Positions 45,011-54,120 of a stretch of 64,000 nucleotides of DNA are shown piece after piece; the stretch's first letter is position 1; every line of letters begins with the position of its first letter. Origin of the DNA: Pseudomonas sp. dw_358 (GTDB taxonomy: Bacteria > Pseudomonadota > Gammaproteobacteria > Pseudomonadales > Pseudomonadaceae); the NCBI RefSeq assembly GCF_018449655.1, contig NZ_JAAVUX010000022.1:30666-94665 (forward strand), in the 5' to 3' direction. A program made the position numbers and the translations under genes. The notes below the pieces were generated by a model, which ran no database searches, had not been told where the DNA came from, and saw only the letters and a program-made list of their open reading frames with translations.

Positions 45011-46606
45011 ATGCTGGACACCGCGCCACACGACCACCCTCAAGACGACCCCTCCAACAGCCAGGGTATTGGCCGCACGGCCGGCGTGTTTCGCCTGACC
45101 GTGTGCTTCATCGCGCTGGTGATCGTCACCTTCGTGGCCGTGGAAGGCTGGCGGGCCTGGCGTGACTATCAGGACGCCTTCGCCCAAGCCTATGATTCGG
45201 TGATGAACCTGTCCCAGGCCACCGCCCAGAATGCCGAGGACGCCGTGCGTCAGGTGGACGTGATGACCGGCGCCCTCGCCGAACGGGTCGAAGGCGACGG
45301 GCTGGCCAAACTCGACGTGCCGAGGATCCATACCCTGATGGTCGAGCAGGCCAAGCTGATGCCGCAGCTGCACGGCCTCTTCATCTATGACGCCCAGGGC
45401 CGCTGGGTGGTGACCGACAAATCGGCCACCCCGGCCGGCGTCAACAACGCCGACCGGGACTACTTCATCTACCATCGCACGCACCTGGACCGCCATGTGC
45501 GCATCGGCAAGGTGATCACCAGCCGTTCCACCGGGGACCTGATCATTCCCGTGTCCCGGCGCCTCAATAACCCCGACGGCTCGTTTGCCGGCGTGCTGCT
45601 GGGCACCATCAAGGTGAGCTACTTCGTCGACTATTACGGCGATTTCAAGATCGATGGCAAGGGCGCGCTTGTGCTCACCTTGCGCACCGGGGAAATCCTC
45701 GCGCGACGCCCCTTCACCCCCGGCATCACCGACCAGAGCATCGCCCAAGGCGAGATTTTTCAGCGCTATCTGCCCACCTCCGGCTCCGGCGTGGCCGAGG
45801 TCCAGGCCGTGGTCGACGGCACCTATCGCATCTATGGCTACCGGGCGCTGACCAGCTACCCGCTGATCGTCGAGGCGGGCATCTCCAGGGACTCGGTGGT
45901 AGGGCCCTGGCGCCACGGGGTGACCAAGACGGCGGTGGTGCTGCTGGTGCTGATTGCCGGACTGGTGGGGTTCGGTTTCATCCTTTTGCATCAGCTGCGT
46001 CGGCGGATGCGGGTGGAGAACGAGCTACGGCGCGCCCATGAGGTCATGCAGGAAATGGCACTGACCGACAGCCTCACGGGCCTCGGAAACCGCCGCAAAC
46101 TGGACATGCTGCTGCCTCAGGAGATCAACCGGGCCCGGCGCCAGGGCTACGCCATTGCCCTGATCATGCTGGACGTCGACTACTTCAAGCGGTTCAACGA
46201 CCGCTACGGTCACTCGGTGGGCGACGACTGCCTGCGGCGCGTGGCCGGCGCCATCGCCCAGACCCTGAAAAGGCCGGCCGACCTGGCCATCCGCTACGGC
46301 GGCGAGGAGTTCACGGTGCTGCTGCCCGACACCACCAGCACCGGCGCCAGTCTCATGGCCTCAGAGATTCTGGCCGCCATCAGTGCGCTGGGCATCGAAC
46401 ACAGTGACCACCCCTTGGGCGTGGTCACCGCCAGCGCCGGCATTGCCGCCAGCCTGCCGAAATCCGACGAAATCACCCCCGCCGGCATGATCAAGGCCGC
46501 CGACGCTTTCCTCTATATGGCCAAGAACAACGGCCGCAACCGCTGGTACTCGCCGATGGGCAACAGCGCGCTGGAAGCGCTGATGGAGTCGCGTCCCCCA
46601 GCGTGA
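45011..46606 (+). CDS. membrane diguanylate cyclase, paralogue of the one at 4175-5734
   Basis: A 531-residue cyclic di-GMP synthase with the same layout as the first copy: membrane helix (FRLTVCFIALVIVTFVAVEG), periplasmic Cache-like domain (about 50-300; GLFIYDAQGRWVVTD and NADRDYFIYHRTH closely parallel the first copy), second helix (TAVVLLVLIAGLVGFGFILL) and a GGDEF domain with GGEEF near residue 431. The I-site RPAD lies five residues before it. The ATG at 45011 has GAGGAT 4 bp upstream. Both copies keep the catalytic and inhibitory residues, so they likely differ in ligand. Confidence 0.9.
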   Translation: MLDTAPHDHPQDDPSNSQGIGRTAGVFRLTVCFIALVIVTFVAVEGWRAWRDYQDAFAQAYDSVMNLSQATAQNAEDAVRQVDVMTGALAERVEGDGLAKLDVPRIHTLMVEQAKLMPQLHGLFIYDAQGRWVVTDKSATPAGVNNADRDYFIYHRTHLDRHVRIGKVITSRSTGDLIIPVSRRLNNPDGSFAGVLLGTIKVSYFVDYYGDFKIDGKGALVLTLRTGEILARRPFTPGITDQSIAQGEIFQRYLPTSGSGVAEVQAVVDGTYRIYGYRALTSYPLIVEAGISRDSVVGPWRHGVTKTAVVLLVLIAGLVGFGFILLHQLRRRMRVENELRRAHEVMQEMALTDSLTGLGNRRKLDMLLPQEINRARRQGYAIALIMLDVDYFKRFNDRYGHSVGDDCLRRVAGAIAQTLKRPADLAIRYGGEEFTVLLPDTTSTGASLMASEILAAISALGIEHSDHPLGVVTASAGIAASLPKSDEITPAGMIKAADAFLYMAKNNGRNRWYSPMGNSALEALMESRPPA

Positions 46607-46608
46607 TA

Positions 46609-46971
46609 TCAGCTCCCTGCCACTTGAAAGCTCACCCGGTCAGGATAAAACGCCACGTGCTCCTCGATCTGCGCCACCGCCGGGTAGGGCGTTTCATAGC
46701 TCCATACCGCGTTCTCGTCGGCCTCGCCATGGGCGATCAGGCTGAAATAGCTGGCATCACCCTTGTACGGGCAATGGGTGCTGCGTTCGGTACGCCGGTA
46801 GTGGGCCGCGACGATGTCGGCGCGGGGAATGTAGTACACCGGCGGGTAGCTGGACTCCTGAAGCACCAGGGCGGCATTGGAGTGTGCGACCACCTCGCCC
46901 TTGAAGGTCACGGTCAAGGGCTTGCCCAGTTTTTCGACGGTGATGGGGTGCGCGGCACTTGGTAGTTTCAT
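46609..46971 (-). CDS. DUF427-family protein
   Basis: A 120-residue protein of the DUF427 family: VTVTFKGEVVAHSNAALVLQ, PVYYIPRADIVAAHYRRTER, THCPYKGDASYFSLI and the ENAVWSYETPYPAVAQIEEH block are the hallmark. The fold is a small beta-barrel; function is unknown. The ATG at 46969-46971 begins the conserved part; the frame extends to 47004. It converges on the diguanylate cyclase, whose stop is 2 bp from its own stop. Confidence 0.88.
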   Translation of the reverse strand: MKLPSAAHPITVEKLGKPLTVTFKGEVVAHSNAALVLQESSYPPVYYIPRADIVAAHYRRTERSTHCPYKGDASYFSLIAHGEADENAVWSYETPYPAVAQIEEHVAFYPDRVSFQVAGS

Positions 46972-47201
46972 GGTGGTGGGTCTCTTGAAGTAGGCAGGTG
47001 ACAAGAGCCTAGACCACGCGGCTCATCGCCGACCTTTGCAGTGACAGGCAGCACCTCGACTTGCAGGTCATTCAACGGGCACTGATTACCCCAGCGTCGC
47101 CCATGGCGGCGCGCCGTTCGCCGTGGGCCTGGGCTTCGAGGTATCCTCTGCGGAGCGCGGGTTCACAGTGGGTTGACAAGGGGGGTCGGTTTGAGAAAAC
47201 C
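46972..47201. other. gap without a recognisable gene
   Basis: This 230-bp stretch lies between the DUF427 start and the Sel1-repeat stop. I see no ORF of family character, no strong ribosome site and only a weak GGTTT/AAACC stem at its right end. It presumably contains the DUF427 promoter. Confidence 0.5.
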
Positions 47202-47912
47202 TCACGTCAAACGCCCGTCGATGGCCGCCAAAACCCGCAGAAACCCGTCCCCCGGCAACCGCTTGACCGCCTCCCGGATCGTCACCAGAAAGGCCGGCGT
47301 CGCCGTCTGCGTGGCCTTCACCAACCAGCCCGCCGCCTCCTCCCCCCGCCCCCGGCGGATCAACATCGCCGCATAGCTGCACTGGCCACGAAAATCCCCG
47401 GCCAGGGCCGAACGCTGAAACCAGGCGAAGGCCATGTCCAGGTCCTGCTCCACCTCCCAGCCTTCCTCATGAAAGCGCCCCACCAGGTTCATCGCCTTGG
47501 CGTGCCCCTGGTCCGCCGCCCGTTGATACCAGACCAGCGCCTGGGCCATGTCTCGTGCAACGCCACGGCCCTGGCCAAGCAGGTTGGCGAAGTTGTACTG
47601 GCCCCAATCCAGCCCGCCCACGGCCGACCTGTGGTAACACGCTGCAGCGCCCGCGAGATCGGCCGTACAGCCCCACCCCTGTTCCAGACAGCGCCCGGTC
47701 ATGTTGATCGCAGCCAGGTGCCCGGCGGCGGCGGCAATACGAAACCAGCGCAAGGCCAATGCCCCATCCTTCGTAATGCCATGCCCATCCAGCAACAGTT
47801 GACCCAGACGCGCCTGGGCCTCCACGTTGCCCGCACCCGCCTGATCCAGCAGCAGCCGGGCCAGGGAAGTGGGGTTCCGTACGCCCAGGCGGAGCACCGG
47901 GTCGGCGATCAT
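47202..47912 (-). CDS. Sel1-repeat (TPR-like) protein
   Basis: A 236-residue cytoplasmic repeat protein with about four Sel1-like repeats (units such as AQARLGQLLLDGHGITKDGA and GQYNFANLLGQGRGVARDMA, then A-W-Y/F-Q-R-A-A-x-x-G). Such proteins mediate protein contacts. It starts at 47912 overlapping the receptor stop by 1 bp, so it is translated with it. In P. aeruginosa a similar protein sits next to PiuA together with the PiuC dioxygenase; no PiuC-like gene follows here. Confidence 0.88.
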   Translation of the reverse strand: MIADPVLRLGVRNPTSLARLLLDQAGAGNVEAQARLGQLLLDGHGITKDGALALRWFRIAAAAGHLAAINMTGRCLEQGWGCTADLAGAAACYHRSAVGGLDWGQYNFANLLGQGRGVARDMAQALVWYQRAADQGHAKAMNLVGRFHEEGWEVEQDLDMAFAWFQRSALAGDFRGQCSYAAMLIRRGRGEEAAGWLVKATQTATPAFLVTIREAVKRLPGDGFLRVLAAIDGRLT

Positions 47913-50179
47913 CAGAAGCGATACTCGCCAGTAACCGTGGCGCCGCGACCGTCGCCGGGAATGCCGTAGCCGCGATCGTTGTATTCACTCCAGTAACGCT
48001 TGTCGAACAGGTTGGTGATGTTCAGGCGTACGTCGATGTCCTTGTTGATCGCATGGGTGAAGGCCACGTCGTGCACCACATAATCCGGTACGGTGGTCTT
48101 GCCCGCCGCCGTGGTGACCGAATCGGCGCCGGTGCCGGTGCCTTGGTAGATGTCCACGGTGTCGACGTAGCGCACGCCATAGCTGAAGGTGTTATGGCCG
48201 GGCAACTTCCAGGTGTTCCACAGGCTGGCCGTGTGCTTGGGCGTGTTGGCGATGCCGATGCCGTCCTCGGAACCGCTGTTGGCGGCCTTGAGGGTCTTGC
48301 TGTCCTGGTACGCATAACCGGCGTAGATCGACCAGTAGTCGTTGATGTTGCCGGCCAGGCCCAGTTCCAGGCCGCGCACCCGCTGCTCGCCGCCGACGTT
48401 GAGGGTCGCGCCGGTGTCGTCGTCGGTGTAGGTCAGGCTGCGCTTGGTTTCATACAGCGCGGCGGTCAGGCTCAGGTTCTCGTTGAACACGTCCCACTTG
48501 GTACCCAGCTCATAAGTCTTGCCGCGCTGGTTGTTGGCGCTGCTGTCGCTGCCGGTCTGGCTGATCGCGTCCAGGCTTGCCGGTTGGCGGGCGTTGGCGT
48601 AACTCAGGTAAATGCTGCCCGCCTCCACCGGCTTGTAGACCAGCGCGGTGTGCACGCTGGTGATCTTTTCGTCGTCCGAGGAGTTGCCGCCATCGACCCA
48701 CGCGGCCGTCTCGCTGGCCCGGGAGTCGTTACGGGTGATGCGCGAGTCGTAGTGATCCTGGCGCGCTGCCAGGTGCAACTGCCAGTGATCGTTGAACTTC
48801 AGGGTGTCGAGGGCATAGAAGGCCTTGTCAATCTGCTCGGCGTCAATCTCCTGGGAGGTGTAGGTGTTGGCGCCATAGGGGTACTGCGACCAGTTGTTGC
48901 TGTCGCTGGTCAAGGTCAACATCTGCGCCGCGTCAGTGGCGGTCAGCTTGCCGATGTCGGAGTCGAGGGTTTGCTTGCTGTATTCGATCCCGGTGACCAG
49001 GGTGTGGCCGATGCCGAAGGTGTCGAAGCGAAACGTCAGGTTGCTCTGGTCGCTCCAGGTGGCGTTGGTCTGGTCGCGCTGCGGGGTGCTGATGGTGCGG
49101 CGGTACACACCGATATTGCCGTGCACACCGGGGGCTGGACTGTTCACACCGTAATAGGTGCCGCCCGGGGTGGTGACGAAATAATCGTGATCAAGGTGGA
49201 AGTAGGTCAGCTGGTTATCAAAGCTGACGTTGTCGTTGAAGTCGTGGGCGAACTTCAGGTTCAGGCGATGGGACTCGTTATTTTCCTTGTCCAGGTTGCG
49301 GTAACCCCAGTAGCTGCTGTAGCTGGCCAGCCGGTGCGGCGCGCTCCCGTTGGTGCCGTCCACCGTGGGGATGCCATAGTCGACGTTGCCGTTGTCGTGC
49401 AGGTACTCGTAGGCGATGGTCAAGCGTGTGTCGGTGCCCAGGCCCAACGCCAGGGAAGGTGCAAAACCATTGCGCTCGCGCTCGATCCAGTCGCGGCCGT
49501 TGACGCCGCCCTTGAAGCCGACCACGTTGAGGCGAAAAGCTGCGCCCTCGCCCAGGCCGTCAAGGGTGTGGTTGATGTCCAGCGTGCCACGTTTGTAGTC
49601 GGCGGTGCCGACGCCCAGGTCCAGGGTGTCGAAGTTCTTCAGCTCCGGGGTCTTGGTGACCATGTTGATCGCCCCGCCGATGGCACCCACCCCCCAGCCG
49701 GAACTGCTGGAACCCTTGAGCACTTCCACCTGTTCGGTGTTGAACAGCTCGGAATGGGTGTATTTGGCCGGGTCGCGCACGCCGTCGCGGTAAATGTTGC
49801 CGTCGGCGCTGAAGCCGCGAATGTTGATGCTGTCCCCGACCCCGCCGCCGCCCTCGCCCGAGTTGAAGGTGATACCGGGCACATTGCGCAGTACGTCCTT
49901 GAGGTCCTGGGCGTTCTGTTCTTCGAGGACACGCTTGGGCACTACGCTGATGCTCTGCGGAGTGTCCCGCAGCGGCTCGGTGAACTTGCTGCCGGACAGG
50001 CGCTCGGTCTGGTACGGCGTGCCGCCGGCGTCCGGCGTGGCGTCGATCAGGGTCGGGCTCAATTGCAGCGTGGTGGGTGCGGGTGGGCTGGCGTCGGCGC
50101 CATGGGCCAGGCTGCTGAGGCTGGCGATGGCCATGCCCAGGGACAGATCCAGGCGAGGGTTGAAGGGGGGGCGGCTCAT
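47912..50179 (-). CDS. TonB-dependent siderophore receptor (Fiu/PiuA/PirA type)
   Basis: A 755-residue outer-membrane receptor. The signal region MSRPPFNPRLDLSLGMAIAS is followed by a plug domain (FTEPLRDTPQSISVVPKRVL, INIRGFSADGNIYRDGVRD, VEVLKGSSSSGWGVGAIGGA) and a barrel ending in VTGEYRF with the terminal aromatic Phe. It is closest in feel to catecholate receptors of the Fiu/PiuA/PirA group. The ATG at 50177-50179 is chosen; the frame is open to 50224. It is divergent from an OmpR-type two-component system, as with PirA-PirRS, and overlaps the Sel1 gene. Confidence 0.9.
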   Translation of the reverse strand: MSRPPFNPRLDLSLGMAIASLSSLAHGADASPPAPTTLQLSPTLIDATPDAGGTPYQTERLSGSKFTEPLRDTPQSISVVPKRVLEEQNAQDLKDVLRNVPGITFNSGEGGGGVGDSINIRGFSADGNIYRDGVRDPAKYTHSELFNTEQVEVLKGSSSSGWGVGAIGGAINMVTKTPELKNFDTLDLGVGTADYKRGTLDINHTLDGLGEGAAFRLNVVGFKGGVNGRDWIERERNGFAPSLALGLGTDTRLTIAYEYLHDNGNVDYGIPTVDGTNGSAPHRLASYSSYWGYRNLDKENNESHRLNLKFAHDFNDNVSFDNQLTYFHLDHDYFVTTPGGTYYGVNSPAPGVHGNIGVYRRTISTPQRDQTNATWSDQSNLTFRFDTFGIGHTLVTGIEYSKQTLDSDIGKLTATDAAQMLTLTSDSNNWSQYPYGANTYTSQEIDAEQIDKAFYALDTLKFNDHWQLHLAARQDHYDSRITRNDSRASETAAWVDGGNSSDDEKITSVHTALVYKPVEAGSIYLSYANARQPASLDAISQTGSDSSANNQRGKTYELGTKWDVFNENLSLTAALYETKRSLTYTDDDTGATLNVGGEQRVRGLELGLAGNINDYWSIYAGYAYQDSKTLKAANSGSEDGIGIANTPKHTASLWNTWKLPGHNTFSYGVRYVDTVDIYQGTGTGADSVTTAAGKTTVPDYVVHDVAFTHAINKDIDVRLNITNLFDKRYWSEYNDRGYGIPGDGRGATVTGEYRF

Positions 50180-50259
50180 GGATTCATGCACTCGGCGTCG
50201 GAAAACAGTTAAAGTAAACAACAACGATTCGCTTTCGCGGGCATTCTGCGACAGTGCTT

Positions 50260-50276
50260 CTCAAGTTCTTGTTAAG
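50260..50276. promoter_or_regulatory. QseB/PmrA-type direct-repeat box
   Basis: CTCAAG-N5-GTTAAG is an 11-bp-period direct repeat with one mismatch per half from the CTTAAG-N5-CTTAAG box bound by PmrA/QseB-type regulators. It lies 41 bp before the response-regulator ATG and 81 bp before the receptor ATG, so it could serve both divergent units. Confidence 0.55.
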
Positions 50277-50316
50277 AAGATGTCATGCCCGACACATTGC
50301 CCCTGACGGCCCCGCC

Positions 50317-50991
50317 ATGCGCCTGCTGATCATCGAGGACGACCTCGACATTCTCACCAACATGACCCGCTACCTGACCCGGCGGGGCTACATCGTCGAC
50401 TGTGCGGAAAACGGCGCCCACGGCCTCGAAATGGCCTGCAGCGGCGATTTCGACTTGATCGTGCTCGACCTCATGCTGCCGCGGCTCGACGGCGCCACCC
50501 TGTGTCGTCGCCTGCGCGAGCACAGCGGGCGGCGTACGCCGGTGATCATGGTCACCGCCCGCGATACCCTGGGCGATCGCCTGGAAGGCTTCGAGGCCGG
50601 TGCCGATGACTACCTGATCAAACCCTTCGCCCTGGCGGAACTGGCCGCGCGGGTCAATGCCATCCTGGTACGCGCCACGGCGCCGATCACTGATGTGCTG
50701 CAAGTTGCCGACCTGCGCCTGGACACCGGCACCCTGGCCGTCAGCCGCGCCGGCCAACCGCTGAAACTACCGCCCTCGCCCCTGCGCCTGCTCAAGGCCC
50801 TGATGCAGGCCAGCCCTGCGGTGGTCGGCCGGCGCAAGCTGGAAGAACTGCTCTGGAGCGATTCACCGCCCGACAGCGACAGCCTGCGCACCCACATTCA
50901 CCAGCTGCGCCAGGTGGTCGACAAACCCTTTGCCCAGCCCCTGCTGCGCACCGTGCACGGCATCGGCTACCGGCTCAGCGCCGATGGCTGA
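50317..50991 (+). CDS. OmpR-family response regulator (QseB/PmrA-like)
   Basis: A 224-residue response regulator with receiver (MRLLIIEDDLDILTNMTRYL, phospho-Asp in LIVLDLMLPRLDGATL, Lys in DDYLIKPFALAEL) and winged-helix output (LPPSPLRLLKALMQASPAVV and HIHQLRQVVDKP, ending TVHGIGYRL). The branch resembles QseB/PmrA. The ATG at 50317 is preferred over the open frame from 50254. It overlaps the kinase start by 8 bp and is divergent from the siderophore receptor, which is its likely target together with itself. Confidence 0.92.
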   Translation: MRLLIIEDDLDILTNMTRYLTRRGYIVDCAENGAHGLEMACSGDFDLIVLDLMLPRLDGATLCRRLREHSGRRTPVIMVTARDTLGDRLEGFEAGADDYLIKPFALAELAARVNAILVRATAPITDVLQVADLRLDTGTLAVSRAGQPLKLPPSPLRLLKALMQASPAVVGRRKLEELLWSDSPPDSDSLRTHIHQLRQVVDKPFAQPLLRTVHGIGYRLSADG

Positions 50992-52267
50992 ACCGCGCCG
51001 CTTCAGCCTCGGTCGGCGGCTGATCCTCAGTTATGGGTTGGTCAGCCTGCTGACCGGCGTGCTGGTGTTGGCGGTGTCGAACTTCAGCCTCGATCACCTT
51101 GAGGTGCGCTTGCAGGAGATCGACATGGGCATCGCCATCGAACGGGTGCGCACGGAAGTGGCCGGCGGCGGCCCTGGACGGCCGGGACGTTTTTTCGTCG
51201 GCACACCGGGGGCAGCGGTGTTCCCCGAGGACCTGCGGGCACTGACCCCAGGCTTCTACAAAATGATGCGCGGCGCACGCCTGTGGCACGTGCGGGTGAT
51301 GGACGACGGCCCCCAGCGCTTTCTCTTGATGCGCGACTACACCGACTACGAGCACGGCCAGAGCACGCAACTGCTGCTGGGAATCATCAGCGTCGGCGGG
51401 CTGGTGCTACTGGCCGCCGCCCTGGGCTTGATCAGCGTGCGCCGGCTGGTACGCCCCATCGAGCGGCTGGCCACGCGCATGACCGAACGCGCCGAGCTAC
51501 CGCCCAGCAGCCGCCTGGCAGGGGACTTTCCGGCCAACGAAATCGGCACCGTGGCCCAGGCCTTCGACGACACCTACAACCACCTGGAGCAGGCACTGCA
51601 ACGCGAGCGCCTTTTCACCGCCGACGTCGGCCACGAACTGCGCACGCCGATGATGGCTGCGCTAAGCACCTGCGAAGTGCTGCGCGACGAAGAGGCCTTG
51701 AGCGCCGAGGCCAGCGCTCGCCTGGCCCGTCTGGAAGCCTCGATCCAGGACATGCGCCAGCGCCTGGACACCTACCTGATGCTGGCACGCGACGACGACT
51801 GCCTGGGTTTCGCCCACGCCACCCTCGCCGCCACCGCCGAGGAACAGGTCGCCCACTGGCAGCCTGCCTTCCAGCGCCAGCGCCTGAACCTGAACCTGCA
51901 ACACCTTGAAGCGCCGCCTGATCCGGGGCGCTACCCCGTCCCCCTGCTGCGCACCGTCCTCGGCAACCTGCTGCGCAACGCTCTGCAATATGCCGGGCGC
52001 GACAGCCGCGTATGGGTACGCACCGGCGCCCACTGGCTGGAAGTCGAAGACAACGGCCCCGGCGTGCCGGCGGACCAGCAGCAAGCCATCTTCCAGCCCT
52101 TCATCCGCGGCGATCAACCGGGCGAAGCCAACCTCGGGCTGGGGCTGTCACTGGTGCGACGCATCTGCGTGCACCAGGGCTGGACGGTGCGGGTCAACTC
52201 GCCGGAAGGTGGGCCGACACGGTTTCGGGTGGAATGTGGGGTGCCAATAAATTCCCAAGACCGTTGA
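50984..52267 (+). CDS. sensor histidine kinase partner of the OmpR-type regulator
   Basis: A 427-residue membrane kinase: TM1 (LILSYGLVSLLTGVLVLAVS), a ~120-residue periplasmic region, TM2 (LLLGIISVGGLVLLAAALGL), HAMP (RRLVRPIERLATRMTE), H-box FTADVGHELRTPMMAALS (about residue 210), N-box NLLRNALQYAG, G-boxes VEDNGPGVPADQ and NLGLGLSLVRRIC. The periplasmic part differs from PirS/PmrB as far as I can tell, so the signal is unknown; location next to an iron receptor suggests iron or siderophore status (inference). It overlaps the regulator by 8 bp. Confidence 0.92.
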   Translation: MAEPRRFSLGRRLILSYGLVSLLTGVLVLAVSNFSLDHLEVRLQEIDMGIAIERVRTEVAGGGPGRPGRFFVGTPGAAVFPEDLRALTPGFYKMMRGARLWHVRVMDDGPQRFLLMRDYTDYEHGQSTQLLLGIISVGGLVLLAAALGLISVRRLVRPIERLATRMTERAELPPSSRLAGDFPANEIGTVAQAFDDTYNHLEQALQRERLFTADVGHELRTPMMAALSTCEVLRDEEALSAEASARLARLEASIQDMRQRLDTYLMLARDDDCLGFAHATLAATAEEQVAHWQPAFQRQRLNLNLQHLEAPPDPGRYPVPLLRTVLGNLLRNALQYAGRDSRVWVRTGAHWLEVEDNGPGVPADQQQAIFQPFIRGDQPGEANLGLGLSLVRRICVHQGWTVRVNSPEGGPTRFRVECGVPINSQDR

Positions 52268-52344
52268 CCGCTCCTCGTTGAACTCCTGGCCCGGCGCCCC
52301 ACTCACACGGCAAACAACACTCCAATACCGACAAGGAGCAGCCA

Positions 52345-53817
52345 ATGGCGACCCAGGCGCAAACCGACAGCGGCGCGGGTGATCGTGTCTATGAGACGGA
52401 CCTGCCGGCGCGACTGGATCGGCTGCCCTGGGGGCGCTTTCATACGCTGCTGGTCATTGCGCTGGGCATCACCTGGTTGCTGGACGGGCTGGAAGTCACC
52501 CTGGCCGGGTCGGTGTCCGGCGCGTTGAAAAGCAGTCCCGCCTTGCACTTGAGCAACGCCGAGATCGGGCTGGCGGGCGGTGCCTATATCGCCGGTGCGG
52601 TGCTGGGCGCCTTGTTCTTTGGTTGGCTGACCGACCGGCTGGGGCGGCGCAAGCTGTTCTTCATCACCCTCTTTGTCTACGTCGGGGCGACGGCGCTGAC
52701 GGCGTTTTCCTGGAGTCTGTGGAGCTTTCTGCTGTTTCGCTTTCTGACCGGCGCGGGCATCGGCGGCGAATACACCGCCATCAACTCCACCATCCAGGAA
52801 TTCACCCCCGCGCGCTTTCGTGGCTGGGTCGATTTGACCATCAACGGCACCTTCTGGATCGGCGCCGCGCTGGGCGCAGGCGGCTCCATCGTGCTGCTGG
52901 ACCCCAGCATTGTCGGCGGTGATCTGGGCTGGCGTCTGTGCTTCGGTATCGGCGCGGCGCTGGGGTTGGTGATCATGGTCCTGCGCCTGTGGGTCCCGGA
53001 GAGTCCGCGCTGGCTGATGATTCATGACCAGCCCGAAGAAGCCCAGCGCATCGTCGAGCACATCGAACAGCAGTTCCGCGAACATGAGCCCGACCACACG
53101 TTGCCCGCCGTCACCGAAAAACCCTTGCGCCTGCACGCCCGCGACCACACCTCGCTGGGTGAGGTATTCAAGACCTTGTTCGTGCTGCACCGCCAGCGCG
53201 CGCTGGTGGGCCTGACCCTGCTGACCGCCCAGGCGTTTTTCTACAACGCGATCTTCTTTACCTACGCCCTGGTGCTGACCGACTTCTATAACGTGCCGTC
53301 CGAGCACATCGGTTGGTACGTGCTGCCCTTTGCTCTGGGCAACTTCTGCGGGCCCCTGTTGCTGGGGCGGTTGTTCGACGTGGTCGGGCGCCGGGTAATG
53401 ATCAGCAGCACCTATGCCCTCTCCGGCGTATTGCTGTCGATCAGTGGCTATCTGTTTCAACAACAATTGCTGGATGCCACCCAGCAGACCATTGCCTGGA
53501 TGGTGATTTTCTTCTTCGCCTCGGCTGCGGCCAGCTCGGCCTACCTGACCGTGGCCGAGACGTTTCCGCTGGAAATCCGCGCGCTGGCCATCGCGGTGTT
53601 CTACGCCTTCGGCACCGGGTTGGGCGGGATCATCGGGCCGAGCCTGTTTGGCGCTCTGATCGAAAGCCATGACCGCAATAACGTGTTCATCGGCTACCTG
53701 ATCGGTGCGGCGCTGATGATCGCGGCGGCCGTGGTGCAGGCGATCTGGGGCGTGGCGGCCGAGGGCAAATCACTGGAGACGGTGGCGCGGCCGTTGTCGC
53801 AGGCTCAGGACGGCTGA
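52345..53817 (+). CDS. MFS transporter, sugar/organic-acid porter type
   Basis: A 490-residue inner-membrane transporter with twelve predicted helices. Motif A appears as GWLTDRLGRRKLF after TM2 and in the second half as GRLFDVVGRRVM; the RFLTGAGIGGEYTAINSTIQ segment and PESPRWLM are of the sugar-porter / YceI-like (MFS_1, metabolite:H+ symporter) branch. The ATG at 52345 has AAGGAG 7 bp upstream. It lies just upstream of pcaIJ on the same strand but is separated by a REP pair and a promoter-like region, so it is probably a separate unit. Substrate unknown. Confidence 0.87.
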   Translation: MATQAQTDSGAGDRVYETDLPARLDRLPWGRFHTLLVIALGITWLLDGLEVTLAGSVSGALKSSPALHLSNAEIGLAGGAYIAGAVLGALFFGWLTDRLGRRKLFFITLFVYVGATALTAFSWSLWSFLLFRFLTGAGIGGEYTAINSTIQEFTPARFRGWVDLTINGTFWIGAALGAGGSIVLLDPSIVGGDLGWRLCFGIGAALGLVIMVLRLWVPESPRWLMIHDQPEEAQRIVEHIEQQFREHEPDHTLPAVTEKPLRLHARDHTSLGEVFKTLFVLHRQRALVGLTLLTAQAFFYNAIFFTYALVLTDFYNVPSEHIGWYVLPFALGNFCGPLLLGRLFDVVGRRVMISSTYALSGVLLSISGYLFQQQLLDATQQTIAWMVIFFFASAAASSAYLTVAETFPLEIRALAIAVFYAFGTGLGGIIGPSLFGALIESHDRNNVFIGYLIGAALMIAAAVVQAIWGVAAEGKSLETVARPLSQAQDG

Positions 53818-53822
53818 GTCCC

Positions 53823-53910
53823 CTGCAGGACCGAGCTTGCACGGGAAAAGGCCATTGCGATCTGTGTGCCTGCCGAGCGGTGGGGTTACCGAGCAAGCTC
53901 GGCCCTACAG
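53823..53910. repeat. REP pair (REPIN-like) before pcaIJ
   Basis: CTGCAGGACCGAGCTTG begins at 53823 and its inverted relative CAAGCTCGGCCCTACAG ends at 53910; the two flank a 43-bp centre. It shares the family core with 9563-9596 and 55484-55548. The rest of the 303-bp gap up to 54120 holds a PcaR-like box and the pcaI promoter region. Confidence 0.75.
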
Positions 53911-53946
53911 ATGTTCATTATGTATGGATCCGCACATCGCACAACG

Positions 53947-53961
53947 GTCCGATAATCGCCC
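53947..53961 (+). promoter_or_regulatory. PcaR-box-like element
   Basis: GTCCGATAATCGCCC matches, at 13 of 15 positions, the element GTTCGATAATCGCAC that I recall as the PcaR-binding site at P. putida pca promoters. It lies 160 bp before pcaI. If real, pcaIJ is induced by beta-ketoadipate through PcaR. Confidence 0.5.
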
Positions 53962-54120
53962 TGATTTCGTTACGACCCCTCTCCCTTGCGGGCCGACTTG
54001 CGGCACCCTATAGCCCAGTTCGGCCATGCTCGGTGTCGACTAATCTAATAACAAGTGCTGAAGAGCCATTGGCCCGCGCCTTGAATCTTCTTTCACTCCA
54101 GGAAAAACCAGGAGCTCGCT

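Noticed and set aside
48053..50212. 719-residue plus-strand frame opposite the TonB receptor
   Set aside because: Val/Gly-rich shadow frame; the receptor on the minus strand has plug and barrel motifs and a terminal Phe.
52303..53670. 455-residue minus-strand frame opposite the MFS transporter
   Set aside because: Gln/Gly/Arg-rich shadow; the plus strand has a ribosome site and twelve-helix transporter motifs.
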